A stretch of 64,000 nt of DNA, from contig NZ_CP128362.1 of NCBI RefSeq assembly GCF_034274695.1, positions 3,784,501-3,848,500 on the forward strand, written 5' to 3'. Made by a program: the position numbers and the translations under genes. The stretch is from Chitinophaga sp. LS1. GTDB taxonomy: Bacteria > Bacteroidota > Bacteroidia > Chitinophagales > Chitinophagaceae. Every line of letters begins with the position of its first letter. Position 1 is the first letter of the stretch. Shown here piece by piece: positions 1-8,095 of this stretch. Under the pieces are notes generated by a model that saw only the letters and a list, made by a program, of their open reading frames with translations, did not search any database and had not been told where the DNA came from.

Positions 1-47
1 TGAAGATAGGCAAGGTGGGCCATGCGACAAACAGCAAGGATTGTTAA
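1..47 (+). CDS. 3' end of an unidentified upstream gene (partial)
   Basis: One frame is open from the window edge and closes with TAA at 45-47, whose last A is the first base of the ytxJ-like ATG (TAATG overlap). Such stop-start overlap is typical of translationally coupled genes, so this is probably the tail of the preceding cistron. Only about 14 codons are visible and the family cannot be recognised. The frame may also be chance. Confidence 0.35.
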   Translation, partial: KIGKVGHATNSKDC

Positions 48-376
48 TGAATTGGATACCTTTAACTACTGAAGATCAGTTAAATTCCATCAAGGAAGCA
101 TCTGAAACGGAAACCGTCGTAATTTTTAAGCACAGCACCCGCTGTTCCATCAGTGCGGTAGCCAAATCAAGGCTCGACAGAGCTCAAGCGCCTGAGAATA
201 TGACCTTCTATTATCTGGACCTTATTAAGTATCGGAAAATATCAGATGAAATTGCAGCGACTTATGGTGTAGAGCATGAATCTCCCCAGGTGTTGCTGAT
301 AAAAAATGGGAAGTGTGTGTATGATGAGAGCCATAGTGCCATTATAATGGATGAGCTGGTATCACATGCAAATTAA
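47..376 (+). CDS. ytxJ: YtxJ-like bacillithiol-system thioredoxin-fold protein
   Basis: A 109-residue single-domain protein resembling YtxJ (DUF2847), a monothiol thioredoxin-fold protein linked to bacillithiol redox chemistry; it is presumably cytosolic. The one active-site-like cysteine is C33 in the motif HSTRCSIS, where thioredoxins carry CxxC. The N-terminus MNWIPLT is characteristic of the family. I chose ATG 47 rather than the TTG at 41 because AAGGA (36-40) lies six bases before it and because it overlaps the preceding stop codon. A strong terminator follows at 415-442, so this ends its transcript. The family call is fairly sure; the thiol partner is inferred from the family. Confidence 0.8.
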   Translation: MNWIPLTTEDQLNSIKEASETETVVIFKHSTRCSISAVAKSRLDRAQAPENMTFYYLDLIKYRKISDEIAATYGVEHESPQVLLIKNGKCVYDESHSAIIMDELVSHAN

Positions 377-414
377 GAGTTATTAGCTAGCAGCTATTTA
401 TCCAAAGAAATTAG

Positions 415-442
415 TACCGGCCACCAGGCCGGTATTTTTTTT
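415..442 (+). terminator. Rho-independent terminator after ytxJ
   Basis: A perfect 8-bp GC-rich stem (taccggcc / ggccggta) with loop ACCA is followed directly by eight T residues. It lies 39 bases after the ytxJ stop and before the ubiX promoter. Confidence 0.9.
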
Positions 443-475
443 ATCAGTTGGTGACTATTAAGTGATCGGTTTGTA

Positions 476-508
476 TTTGAAAGGAGAGCTACTTTTTACC
501 TAGCTTTG
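476..508 (+). promoter_or_regulatory. Bacteroidota-type promoter of ubiX
   Basis: TTTG (476-479) and TAGCTTTG (501-508) are separated by 21 bases, matching the Bacteroidota -33 TTTG / -7 TAnnTTTG consensus. The -7 element ends five bases before the ubiX ATG, which predicts transcription starting at or within a few bases of the start codon. Confidence 0.7.
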
Positions 509-513
509 TAAGT

Positions 514-1077
514 ATGAAACACCGTATAGTTGTAGCAGTTACCGGGGCCAGCGGGGCCATTTATGCACGTCAGCTATTGCAGAAGCTTGAAAAAGCCGCT
601 GCGCAGACTGAAGCCGTGGCCATTGTGATGACGGAAAATGCCAGAACGGTGTGGGAAACGGAGCTGGGTACGGACGATTATAAGGCATTGCCCTTTAAAA
701 CCTATACCCAGCAGGATTTCATGGCGCCGTTTGCCAGTGGCTCAGGCAGGTATGATACGATGATTATTTGTCCCTGTTCCATGGGGACCCTGGGCCGGAT
801 AGCCGGAGGAATGAGTAATGACCTGATTACCCGGGCAGCCGATGTCGTGTTGAAAGAACGCCGCAAACTAATATGTGTGGTAAGGGAAACACCTTACAAT
901 GTGATCCATATTAAAAACATGCTCACGGTCACAGAGGCAGGAGGCATCATTTGCCCGGCTACGCCATCTTTTTACAGTGTACCATCCACATTAGAGGAAG
1001 TGGCTGCCACTGTAGTAGACAGGGTCATTGATCTGGCTGGCATTCAGCAGGATACTTATAGATGGGGACAAGAATAA
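514..1077 (+). CDS. ubiX: Flavin prenyltransferase UbiX
   Basis: A 187-residue protein, the usual UbiX/Pad1 length. It prenylates FMN with dimethylallyl phosphate to make prenyl-FMN, the cofactor of UbiD-type decarboxylases. The Rossmann-like N-terminus has GASGAIYA (residues 11-18). The core CPCSMGTLGRIAGGMSNDL and the later RETPYN and PATPSFY segments are the flavin- and phosphate-binding signatures. aroQ follows 16 bases downstream and is probably cotranscribed. No ubiD is visible here, so the partner must lie elsewhere. The start is fixed by the strong match at residue 1 and by the promoter immediately before it. Confidence 0.93.
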   Translation: MKHRIVVAVTGASGAIYARQLLQKLEKAAAQTEAVAIVMTENARTVWETELGTDDYKALPFKTYTQQDFMAPFASGSGRYDTMIICPCSMGTLGRIAGGMSNDLITRAADVVLKERRKLICVVRETPYNVIHIKNMLTVTEAGGIICPATPSFYSVPSTLEEVAATVVDRVIDLAGIQQDTYRWGQE

Positions 1078-1093
1078 TTAGTAATTTGTACAA

Positions 1094-1507
1094 ATGAAAA
1101 TAGCAATCATTAATGGCCCTAACCTGAATTTGTTGGGTAAAAGGGAGCCGGGTATCTACGGAAATGAATCTTTTGAAGATTATTTCGTAAAACTGAAGCA
1201 GTTATTTGCAGATGTAGAGCTGGAATATTTTCAGAATAACTCCGAAGGAAATATAATCGACATTTTACATGAGATAGGGTTTACCTATGATGGGATTTTG
1301 TTGAATGCAGGTGCGTATACACACTATTCGATTGCTATCAGGGATGCGATTGCGGCTATTAAAACGCCTGTATTGGAAATACATATCAGTAATGTACATG
1401 CAAGGGAAGAGTTCAGACATACGTCTGTAATTGCTCCTGTGTGTAAAGGGACGATTGCTGGTTTGGGAATGAAAGGGTATGCGTTAGGGATAAATTACTT
1501 CCTATAA
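1094..1507 (+). CDS. aroQ: 3-dehydroquinate dehydratase, type II
   Basis: A 137-residue type II dehydroquinase, slightly shorter than the common 140-150. It dehydrates 3-dehydroquinate to 3-dehydroshikimate in the shikimate pathway. The N-terminal signature GPNLNLLGKREPGIYG carries the catalytic Arg and Tyr. The block HISNVHAREEFRH carries the catalytic His and substrate-binding residues. It probably shares a transcript with ubiX. Downstream lie a 22-bp tandem repeat, a long palindrome and a terminator. The call is secure. Confidence 0.95.
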   Translation: MKIAIINGPNLNLLGKREPGIYGNESFEDYFVKLKQLFADVELEYFQNNSEGNIIDILHEIGFTYDGILLNAGAYTHYSIAIRDAIAAIKTPVLEIHISNVHAREEFRHTSVIAPVCKGTIAGLGMKGYALGINYFL

Positions 1508-1511
1508 TTAC

Positions 1512-1600
1512 GAATTTCTATCAGCTCGCTTACGGAATTCTTGCTACTCGCTTATGAAGTTATTGTTACTCGCTTATGAAGTTCCTGCTACTCGCTTATG
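1512..1600. repeat. 22-bp tandem repeat array ending in a palindrome
   Basis: Four imperfect head-to-tail copies of a 22-23 bp unit with core CTACTCGCTTATG begin at 1512, 1535, 1557 and 1579. The first and last copies also share the word AATTTCTATCAG with the palindrome that follows at 1601. The array is non-coding and lies between aroQ and the terminator. Confidence 0.8.
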
Positions 1601-1637
1601 AATTTCTATCAGCGAGCGGGGCTCGCTGATAGAAATT
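1601..1637. repeat. Perfect 17-bp inverted repeat (intergenic hairpin)
   Basis: Arms 1601-1617 and 1621-1637 are exact reverse complements around a GGG loop. No T tract follows, so it does not look like a normal terminator. A true terminator lies 9 bases further on. Confidence 0.85.
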
Positions 1638-1645
1638 CGCGCCTC

Positions 1646-1686
1646 AAAAAAAAACGCTTTTCCCGCAGGGAAAAGCGTTTTTTTTT
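1646..1686. terminator. Bidirectional terminator between aroQ and bioB
   Basis: A stem of AAAACGCTTTTCCC / GGGAAAAGCGTTTT has A runs on one side and T runs on the other, so it can stop both convergent genes. The core ACGCTTTT...AAAAGCG is shared with hairpins at 6421 and 39633. Confidence 0.88.
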
Positions 1687-1731
1687 GATACTATTTTAAT
1701 TACTTAAAATTTTAAATAATGCTTTATTATT

Positions 1732-2724
1732 TTAGAATATCGCCGCCTGAACCTCTTCACCCTTAAACGCCTCTCTTGGCTTCAATCCCAACAACTCAAA
1801 CATCATATGATCCTCTTCAAATGAAGGATTCGCCGTCGTCAACAACTTCTCACCCGTAAATATTGAATTCGCACCCGCCATAAAACACAGCGCCTGCTCA
1901 GACATACTCATCTCCGCACGTCCCGCACTCAACCTCACCATCGCTTTCGGCATCAAAATACGCGTCGTCGCAATCATCCTCACCATATCCCAAAACTGCA
2001 CCTTCGGCATATTTTCCAGTGGCGTACCCTTCACACGTGTCAACGCATTGATCGGCACTGAATCCGGATGCACTGGCAAGTTGCTCAGCGTATGGATCAT
2101 ACCAATCCTGTCCTCATGGCTCTCACCCAGACCAATAATACCTCCACAGCAAACACTCACCCCTGCCTTACGTACATTATCCAACGTCTTTAAACGATCA
2201 TCATAAGTCCTGGTCGTAATGATCTGCTCATAATACTCACCAGAAGTATCCAGGTTGTGGTTGTAAGCATATAAGCCTGCATCCGCCAATTTCTGCGCCT
2301 GATCTTCTGTAAGCATACCAAGCGTACAGCATACTTCCATTCCCATTTCATTTACACCTTTTACCATTTCAAGTACGCGGTCAAAGTCACGGTTATCCCG
2401 CACCTCTCTCCATGCAGCACCCATACAGAAACGGGTAGAACCAGCTTCGCGCGCTTTCGCCGCATATGCCAGCACCGCATCTTTCTGCATCAGGCCATGT
2501 ACTTTAATGTCGGTATTATAGCGCGCTGCCTGAGGGCAGTAAGCACAGTCTTCAGTACAACCACCGGTTTTGATGGAGAGCAAAGTACATACCTGTACTT
2601 CCGCCGTATCCTGCGTCTGTCTGTGAACAGATGCCGCACGGAAAACCAGCTCCAGTAAGGGCGTATTGTAGATCTCTTTTATTTCTTCAATAGACCAGTC
2701 GTGACGGATCTGCACATCTTGCAT
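1732..2724 (-). CDS. bioB: Biotin synthase
   Basis: A 330-residue radical SAM enzyme that inserts sulfur into dethiobiotin to make biotin. The [4Fe-4S] SAM cluster motif CTEDCAYC gives C56, C60 and C63. Later conserved blocks ([18 protein letters not shown] and the Arg-containing RLSAGR) match the second-cluster and substrate region. It stands alone here, with no bioA, bioD or bioF beside it. A textbook promoter lies upstream at 2744-2774 and the start codon is 19 bases from its -7 element. A terminator follows at 1646-1686. Confidence 0.96.
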   Translation of the reverse strand: MQDVQIRHDWSIEEIKEIYNTPLLELVFRAASVHRQTQDTAEVQVCTLLSIKTGGCTEDCAYCPQAARYNTDIKVHGLMQKDAVLAYAAKAREAGSTRFCMGAAWREVRDNRDFDRVLEMVKGVNEMGMEVCCTLGMLTEDQAQKLADAGLYAYNHNLDTSGEYYEQIITTRTYDDRLKTLDNVRKAGVSVCCGGIIGLGESHEDRIGMIHTLSNLPVHPDSVPINALTRVKGTPLENMPKVQFWDMVRMIATTRILMPKAMVRLSAGRAEMSMSEQALCFMAGANSIFTGEKLLTTANPSFEEDHMMFELLGLKPREAFKGEEVQAAIF

Positions 2725-2743
2725 AATAATGTAATTTGAGTAG

Positions 2744-2774
2744 CAAATCTATACATTTAATCCATACTGCCAAA
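2744..2774 (-). promoter_or_regulatory. bioB promoter (-33 TTTG, 19 bp, -7 TAGATTTG)
   Basis: Reading the minus strand, TTTG (2774-2771) is followed after 19 bases by TAGATTTG (2751-2744). This is an exact match to the Bacteroidota housekeeping promoter, and the -7 element ends 19 bases before the bioB ATG. Confidence 0.8.
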
Positions 2775-2796
2775 CTACGGAGTATGAATGGATTAG
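2758..2796. promoter_or_regulatory. Inverted repeat straddling the bioB -33 element
   Basis: CATACT (2763-2768) and AGTATG (2781-2786) face each other across the -33 TTTG. The outer words TAATC and GGATTA extend the symmetry, with a three-base bulge. The position suits a repressor operator. It does not match the BirA consensus TTGTnAACC-type half-sites. Confidence 0.4.
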
Positions 2797-2813
2797 GTGT
2801 CTAAACACCTAAT
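2792..2813. other. 9-bp stem-loop at the end of the M42 peptidase gene
   Basis: ATTAGGTGT and ACACCTAAT pair around CTAA, and the stem reaches the stop codon of the M42 gene. No T run follows, so it is at best a weak terminator or an RNA-stabilising end. Confidence 0.4.
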
Positions 2814-3913
2814 TACAGGTATAGGAAGTTTGTTTTTGGTGTAATGTTTAGTAATGTATTGTAAATCAACAATATAGTGTTCTCTATGTCGTCTTTCTTC
2901 ACCATTTCTACCGTAGTATGCATATACCGCAGTGGTAAACTGATCAATGCAGAAGGTGTACCATCATTCGCATATGCAAATGCATCTGTATCTGTACCGG
3001 TACTGCGGCTTACTGCATGCAGCTGGTGAGGAATATCATTCTTCTTCGCTGTTTTGATGATCAGGTCACGGAGAATGTTGTGTACCGCCGGACCATAAGT
3101 AATGCTTGGACCAGAACCACACCTGATTTCACCTTCAATATTTTTGTTGATCATTGGCGTAGTGGTATCGTGCGTTACGTCAGTGATGATCGCAACATTG
3201 GGCTTGATGCGTTTTGCAATCATCTCAGCACCTCTCAGACCTACTTCTTCCTGCACTGCATTCACGATGTACAGACCGAAAGGCAGCTCCTGCTTCTTTT
3301 CTTTCAGCATACGGGCTACTTCTGCAATCATAAAACCACCAATACGGTTATCGATGGCACGACATACATAATAGTCATGTGACAGCTCTTCAAAGCCATC
3401 TTCGAACGTCACCACACAACCTACATGGATACCCAGTTCTTCTACTTCCTTACGGCTACGTGCACCGCAATCCAGGAAGATGTTGTCTACCTTCGGTTGT
3501 GGCTCTTTGCCTTCTGTGCTACGCATACGTGTATGAATAGCCGGCCATCCGAACACGGCTTTTACAGTACCATTTTCAGTATGAATATTCACTCTCTTGG
3601 ATGGCGCGATCTGCTGATCAGAACCACCATTGCGGATCACATAAATCAACCCTTCAGGAGAAATATAATTTACAAACCAGGAAATTTCGTCGGCATGTGC
3701 TTCTATCACAACTTTGAAAGGTGCTTTGGGATTGATCACTCCCACCGCAGAACCATATGCATCTACAAAGTACTCATCAATGTAAGGCTTCAGATATTCC
3801 AGCCACAGTTTCTGTCCTTCCTTCTCAAAACCAGTAGGGGAGGGATTATTCAGGTAATTCCGCAGGAACGTAAGCGCGTCCTTGCTTATTACGGACTTTT
3901 GCTTTTTTGACAT
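2813..3913 (-). CDS. M42 family metallopeptidase (glutamyl aminopeptidase / endoglucanase-like)
   Basis: A 366-residue cytosolic di-metal aminopeptidase of the M42 (TET) family, which trims N-terminal residues from peptides and typically assembles as a dodecamer. Metal and catalytic residues are visible as H73 and D75 in EAHADE, D in CRAIDNR, the EE pair in VQEEVGLRG, D in ITDVTHD, and a late His in RYMHTTVE. Length is normal for the family. It has its own -7 element 22 bases before the start codon, and is separated from the membrane-protein gene upstream by 63 bases. Substrate preference cannot be read from sequence. Confidence 0.92.
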   Translation of the reverse strand: MSKKQKSVISKDALTFLRNYLNNPSPTGFEKEGQKLWLEYLKPYIDEYFVDAYGSAVGVINPKAPFKVVIEAHADEISWFVNYISPEGLIYVIRNGGSDQQIAPSKRVNIHTENGTVKAVFGWPAIHTRMRSTEGKEPQPKVDNIFLDCGARSRKEVEELGIHVGCVVTFEDGFEELSHDYYVCRAIDNRIGGFMIAEVARMLKEKKQELPFGLYIVNAVQEEVGLRGAEMIAKRIKPNVAIITDVTHDTTTPMINKNIEGEIRCGSGPSITYGPAVHNILRDLIIKTAKKNDIPHQLHAVSRSTGTDTDAFAYANDGTPSALISLPLRYMHTTVEMVKKDDIENTILLIYNTLLNITPKTNFLYL

Positions 3914-3935
3914 GCTGTTAATGTAATTTATGGCA

Positions 3936-3943
3936 CAAAAGTA
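3936..3943 (-). promoter_or_regulatory. -7 element before the M42 peptidase gene
   Basis: TACTTTTG on the minus strand matches TAnnTTTG and ends 22 bases before the ATG. No clear -33 TTTG is present. Confidence 0.5.
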
Positions 3944-3976
3944 AGGAAAAGCTATTACGTGTATAGACCTTAATTA

Positions 3977-4849
3977 TCAGGCAACCACTGCTATGTAATG
4001 TAGCACGGCCGATAACATAACCAGCCCATCCAATACAAAGTAATAGTAATAATCCGATCTTGTGTTGAGTGTATATTTAGTAAGTAAAGCAGTAATGACG
4101 ATTGGGATCAACAGGTAAAAGGTAATGATATCGCTGCATACCAAAAACGCAAATACAGCCGATATCAGCAATGAAAAGAAATACAATCTCATCAACTCCG
4201 GCTTACTAAGCCATGTGATGAGTGAACGGATCCCCTCTCTTTTATCCGACTCTACATCCCGATAGTCAAACAGTATGCACAATGCATAGATTATAAAGAA
4301 CCGGTGTACGATATAAAGTACAGCCTGCGTGGTAAAGTGTGCGCCTGACAAAAAGATGGGTAGTACATTCGTGACATATACCCATACCGCCGTCAGGAAG
4401 ATCGTTTTACCAATAGCAATTTTACGCAGCCAGGTAAAAGGAGGAATCGGAATTTTAGGAGCAGAATACAAAAAGGTCAGAAAGGCGGCGCCACTGAGTT
4501 CCAGCCAGTAGGCCTTCAGGTCCCAAAAATAGATGGCAGCACCTATGCCGCCGATAATAGCGAAGACGAGTTGCAGGTTCTTATGCCGCACTCCCCACTG
4601 TAATCGTGGCGAAGATGAATACTCGGCAGGCGTAAGGTACCAGTGAAAATTATAACTACATATCGTCGAGAAAAATGCGAATTTATAATAGTCAATATTG
4701 ACCGGATGTAAATTCAATAAGGTGTTCGTTTGCCATATAAGTAATATGGCACAGAGCGAGACGTAAACCGACGAGAATAATAAAAAATTAGTGAATGCCC
4801 TGAACATAGTGGGATGCAATTTACAGCAATCACAATGGAATATTTCCAT
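3977..4849 (-). CDS. UbiA-like polytopic membrane protein
   Basis: A 290-residue integral membrane protein with seven to nine hydrophobic segments. The segment [12 protein letters not shown] (near residue 190) resembles the second Asp-rich motif of the UbiA prenyltransferase superfamily. The first motif, normally NDxxDxxxD, is not recognisable; the matching region reads [13 protein letters not shown]. It may therefore be a divergent or catalytically altered member. The start overlaps the carboxylase gene upstream by 20 bases, suggesting coupling. An in-frame ATG at 4807 is an alternative start that would remove the cysteine-rich leader. Substrate unknown. Confidence 0.65.
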   Translation of the reverse strand: MEIFHCDCCKLHPTMFRAFTNFLLFSSVYVSLCAILLIWQTNTLLNLHPVNIDYYKFAFFSTICSYNFHWYLTPAEYSSSPRLQWGVRHKNLQLVFAIIGGIGAAIYFWDLKAYWLELSGAAFLTFLYSAPKIPIPPFTWLRKIAIGKTIFLTAVWVYVTNVLPIFLSGAHFTTQAVLYIVHRFFIIYALCILFDYRDVESDKREGIRSLITWLSKPELMRLYFFSLLISAVFAFLVCSDIITFYLLIPIVITALLTKYTLNTRSDYYYYFVLDGLVMLSAVLHYIAVVA

Positions 4850-6368
4850 GTTTTTTGCGTGGCAGCGTCACCACTTTATTCTCTAACATCGCAAACCCTT
4901 TGATCAGCTTGATCCTTGTCTGTTCCGGCATTATTACCTCATCTATGTATCCTTTCTCGGCTGCTAAATAAGGATTGGCAAACCGTTCTGTATACTCTGC
5001 AACCAGTTCGTTCATCCTTGCTTCAGGATCTGGTGCTGTATCAATTTCTTTTTTATAAATAATCTCTACCGCTCCCTTTGGTCCCATCACTGCAATCTCT
5101 GCCTGTGGAAAAGCAAAGTTGAGGTCGGCCCCGATATGCTTAGAGTTCATCACACAATAGGCACCACCATAAGCTTTGCGGGTAGTTACCGTAATTTTGG
5201 GTACGGTGGCTTCGCTGAGTGCAAAGAGTAGTTTTGCCCCGTTGGTAATGATCCCATTCCACTCCTGATCTGTTCCGGGCAGAAATCCGGGTACATCTAC
5301 CAGCACCAGCAATGGAATATTAAACGCATCACAAAAGCGGGTAAAACGGGCTCCCTTTACCGAAGCCTTTATATCCAGTACCCCCGCCAGGTGTGCCGGC
5401 TGGTTGGCCACAATACCAATACTTCTACCTGCAATACGGGCAAAGCCTACTATTATATTCTCTGCATAATTCGCATGTACTTCAAAAAAGCTATCCGTAT
5501 CCGTCACTTCAGCGATCACGTCCTTCATATCATAAGGCTGATTACTGTTTGGAGGAATGATGGTATTCAGCGCTACTCTCTTTTCATCTGCAGGTGTATA
5601 AGGATACTTCGGTGCATCTTCTTCACAATTCTGCGGTACATAAGTAAGTAGTTGCCGGATGTTCTGAATACATTCCACTTCATTGGCGCAGCTAAAGTGT
5701 GTCACACCGCTTTTCGATGCATGGGTATGTGCACCACCCAGTTCTTCAGAAGTGACTTCCTCATGTGTAACGGTCTTTACCACATTAGGTCCTGTTACGA
5801 ACATATAAGAAGTCTGTTCCACCATCAGTATAAAATCGGTAATAGCAGGGGAATATACAGCGCCGCCGGCACAGGGTCCCATGATGGCCGAAATCTGTGG
5901 TATCACACCCGAGGCCCGGGTATTGCGATAAAAGATATCTGCATAGCCGCCCAGGCTCACGACCCCTTCCTGTATGCGTGCACCGCCACTATCATTCAAA
6001 CCAATTACAGGGGCACCATTCTGCATAGCCAGGTCCATGATCTTACAGATCTTGCGGGCATGGGGTTCAGAAAGGCTCCCCCCATAAACAGTAAAATCCT
6101 GTGAAAAAACATAAACGAGACGGCCATTGATCGTACCAAAACCGGTGACTACGCCATCTCCCGGAAAAATTTCCTGGTCGGTGGTCAGACCACGGTTGCG
6201 ATTATGTACAAACATATCCAGTTCTTCAAAAGAACCTTCATCCATCAGTAATTGTAATCTCTCACGGGCTGTAAGTTTTCCTTTTTTATGCTGCGAGGCG
6301 ATACGGGCTTCGCCTCCGCCGAGCATAGCTTCGGCTATTTTGTTTTGGAGTTCCGTGGTTTTGTCCAT
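4830..6368 (-). CDS. Acyl-CoA carboxylase beta subunit (carboxyltransferase)
   Basis: A 512-residue biotin-dependent carboxyltransferase, close to propionyl-CoA carboxylase PccB. It moves a carboxyl group from carboxybiotin to an acyl-CoA. Both crotonase-like halves are intact. Oxyanion-hole glycines appear as SGGA (127-130) and in AGGA (about 167-170) in the N half, and as GGAY (401-404) in the C half. No biotin carboxylase or biotin carrier gene is adjacent, so the partners are encoded elsewhere. Propionyl-CoA is the likeliest substrate by similarity. It is probably the first gene of a two-gene transcript with the UbiA-like gene. Confidence 0.92.
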   Translation of the reverse strand: MDKTTELQNKIAEAMLGGGEARIASQHKKGKLTARERLQLLMDEGSFEELDMFVHNRNRGLTTDQEIFPGDGVVTGFGTINGRLVYVFSQDFTVYGGSLSEPHARKICKIMDLAMQNGAPVIGLNDSGGARIQEGVVSLGGYADIFYRNTRASGVIPQISAIMGPCAGGAVYSPAITDFILMVEQTSYMFVTGPNVVKTVTHEEVTSEELGGAHTHASKSGVTHFSCANEVECIQNIRQLLTYVPQNCEEDAPKYPYTPADEKRVALNTIIPPNSNQPYDMKDVIAEVTDTDSFFEVHANYAENIIVGFARIAGRSIGIVANQPAHLAGVLDIKASVKGARFTRFCDAFNIPLLVLVDVPGFLPGTDQEWNGIITNGAKLLFALSEATVPKITVTTRKAYGGAYCVMNSKHIGADLNFAFPQAEIAVMGPKGAVEIIYKKEIDTAPDPEARMNELVAEYTERFANPYLAAEKGYIDEVIMPEQTRIKLIKGFAMLENKVVTLPRKKHGNIPL

Positions 6369-6420
6369 TGTATCAAGGTGTTAAATAACGCGCGAACACT
6401 AAATATCGGGGAAAAAAACA

Positions 6421-6456
6421 AAAAAAACGCTTTTGCCACAGGCAAAAGCGTTTTTT
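6421..6456. terminator. Terminator after the small lipoprotein gene
   Basis: A perfect 16-bp stem, A6-CGCTTTTGCC / GGCAAAAGCG-T6, with loop ACA. It lies 30 bases past the stop of the lipoprotein gene (minus strand) and is flanked by A and T runs on both sides. The core is identical to the hairpin at 39633-39675. Confidence 0.9.
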
Positions 6457-6486
6457 TAAAAAGGTATATAAAAAGATATTGAACTA

Positions 6487-6927
6487 TTATTCGTAGACCA
6501 CCTGTACTTTAGGTGTCACAATGGTATCGCTGTAATTACCGGCATCATCCTGAATATATACCAGGTAATGTACGCTATCCTTTGCGACCGGGTTCGCCCC
6601 GATTTGCGGGAAGTCGGTCGCAGTCAGGTGAAGGATCACCTCAGCTGTCAGTTTGGTACCCTTGTGCGCATCCAGACTTGGCATTGGCCTTCCGTCAAAG
6701 GCGGTATCCTCAGGAGCGGTGTCGTATATAGCGGCAAAATTGAAGGTGTTTTCAATGTCTCCGTCTCCGTCTGAGACGTCGAAAGTCACGTCCATACCGG
6801 TAGATGCGGATACGGGGGAAGAAGAATATGATTTAAACGTAATCACTGGTTTCGTACCCAGGGAATCTTTTTTACAGGCGTTGATAGCCAGTAAAGAGAA
6901 GAGGGATAAAAAAGCTATTTTCTTCAT
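6487..6927 (-). CDS. Small secreted lipoprotein of unknown function
   Basis: A 146-residue protein with an N-terminal lipoprotein signal: a short basic start, a hydrophobic run, and a lipobox-like INAC with C18 as the expected lipidated residue, followed by KKDS. The mature part is probably a beta-rich, immunoglobulin-like domain containing SDGDGDIEN, an acidic stretch that could bind calcium. No family could be named. The gene is monocistronic, between its own -7 element and a terminator. Confidence 0.75.
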   Translation of the reverse strand: MKKIAFLSLFSLLAINACKKDSLGTKPVITFKSYSSSPVSASTGMDVTFDVSDGDGDIENTFNFAAIYDTAPEDTAFDGRPMPSLDAHKGTKLTAEVILHLTATDFPQIGANPVAKDSVHYLVYIQDDAGNYSDTIVTPKVQVVYE

Positions 6928-6931
6928 ATAA

Positions 6932-6939
6932 CAAACCTA
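6932..6939 (-). promoter_or_regulatory. -7 element before the lipoprotein gene
   Basis: TAGGTTTG on the minus strand matches TAnnTTTG but ends only four bases before the ATG, predicting a leaderless or near-leaderless transcript. No -33 TTTG is evident. Confidence 0.45.
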
Positions 6940-7080
6940 CATTATTTTTTTAACTCTTGCTAATATACGGAGTTGCTCTCCTTAACGGATTATGCCCCAA
7001 AACAGGGGTTTTGCATCCGGTAGGAATGCGTTCCGATTGTAATAACGTCCAATATTCATTTTTTGTTACGTCTTTCCCCC

Positions 7081-7088
7081 TAACTTTG
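7081..7088 (+). promoter_or_regulatory. -7 element before the LuxE-like gene
   Basis: TAACTTTG matches TAnnTTTG and ends 23 bases before the preferred ATG at 7112. A TTTG at 7062-7065 is the best -33 candidate but its spacing is short (15 bases). Confidence 0.6.
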
Positions 7089-7111
7089 TGTGGTTTTACT
7101 AATCAGTGTAT

Positions 7112-8095
7112 ATGAGTGGCATTTCTACAGCAGCAATATTTTCTTCAGACGGGTCGGACCTGGAAGCGTTGTCCCTTGAGACCTTTCGTTTTCAGTATCG
7201 TGAAAATGCATTATATCGTGCTTATACAGATGCTTTGCACATTCAACCGGGCAATGTCCGCTCTCTGGCGCAAATTCCTTTCCTCCCTATTCAGTTCTTC
7301 AAAACCCACCAGGTTACCTGTGGCACTTTTGAACCCCAGCTGATCTTTGAAAGCAGTGGTACCACCCAGACGATCAACAGTCGTCATTTGGTGAAAGAAG
7401 CGGCTATCTACGAGCAGAGCTTCCTCACGGCTTTCGAGCGGTTCTACGGTCCGGTTACGGATTTCGTGGTTGTCGGCCTGCTGCCTTCTTATCTGGAAAG
7501 AAAGCACTCCTCCCTCGTTTACATGGTACAGAATATGGTACAGCGCAGCGGTCATCCCGCCAGCGGTTTTTACCTGTACGAACACGATAAATTATATCGC
7601 CAGCTCCAGGAACTGGAAGCCCGTGGTCAGAAAACCCTGCTGATCGGTGTCACCTTTGGTCTGCTGGACTTTGCAGAGCAATATGCCCTGCAACTGAAAA
7701 ATACCATCGTCATGGAAACCGGTGGTATGAAAGGCAGGAGAGAAGAATGGACCCGCGACCAGGTACACGTTTTCCTGAAGGAACGACTGGGGTGCAGCCA
7801 GATCCATGCAGAATATGGGATGACTGAGTTACTCTCCCAGGCATACAGTTATGGACAGGGTTTGTTCAACATCCCGCCATGGATGAAAGTACTGGTCAGG
7901 GATGAAAATGACCCCTTCCAGCTCTATACTGAAAAAGCTGCCGGCGTGATCAATGTAATCGACCTTGCGAATATCTATTCCTGTTCCTTTATAGCAACAG
8001 AAGATATAGGCCGCTTGCATGAGCATGGCACTTTCGAAGTATTAGGGAGACTGGATAATTCTGCTTTAAGGGGATGTAGCCTTATGGTTAGTTAA
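7112..8095 (+). CDS. LuxE-like acyl-protein synthetase / acyltransferase
   Basis: A 327-residue adenylate-forming protein of the LuxE family (acyl-protein synthetase). In the luminescence fatty-acid reductase system, LuxE activates a fatty acid and passes it to a cysteine. The phosphate-binding loop FESSGTTQ lies near residue 85. ETGGMKGRREE and the adenylation-type block AEYGMTELLSQAY follow at about 205-250. No luxC or luxD partner is adjacent, so the role here is probably not luminescence. I chose ATG 7112 over the GTG at 7106 because of its distance from the -7 element. The gene overlaps the convergent gene at its 3' end by four bases. Confidence 0.8.
   Translation: MSGISTAAIFSSDGSDLEALSLETFRFQYRENALYRAYTDALHIQPGNVRSLAQIPFLPIQFFKTHQVTCGTFEPQLIFESSGTTQTINSRHLVKEAAIYEQSFLTAFERFYGPVTDFVVVGLLPSYLERKHSSLVYMVQNMVQRSGHPASGFYLYEHDKLYRQLQELEARGQKTLLIGVTFGLLDFAEQYALQLKNTIVMETGGMKGRREEWTRDQVHVFLKERLGCSQIHAEYGMTELLSQAYSYGQGLFNIPPWMKVLVRDENDPFQLYTEKAAGVINVIDLANIYSCSFIATEDIGRLHEHGTFEVLGRLDNSALRGCSLMVS

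Noticed and set aside
1512..1600. Possible CRISPR-like array of 22-bp repeats
   Set aside because: The repeats abut without unique spacers and no cas genes are present.
3017..3910. Plus-strand open frames opposite the M42 peptidase
   Set aside because: They are shadows of a well-supported gene with intact catalytic residues and have no promoter or family match.
5391..6482. Plus-strand open frames opposite the carboxylase gene
   Set aside because: Antisense to a conserved enzyme; the composition reflects codon use on the other strand.
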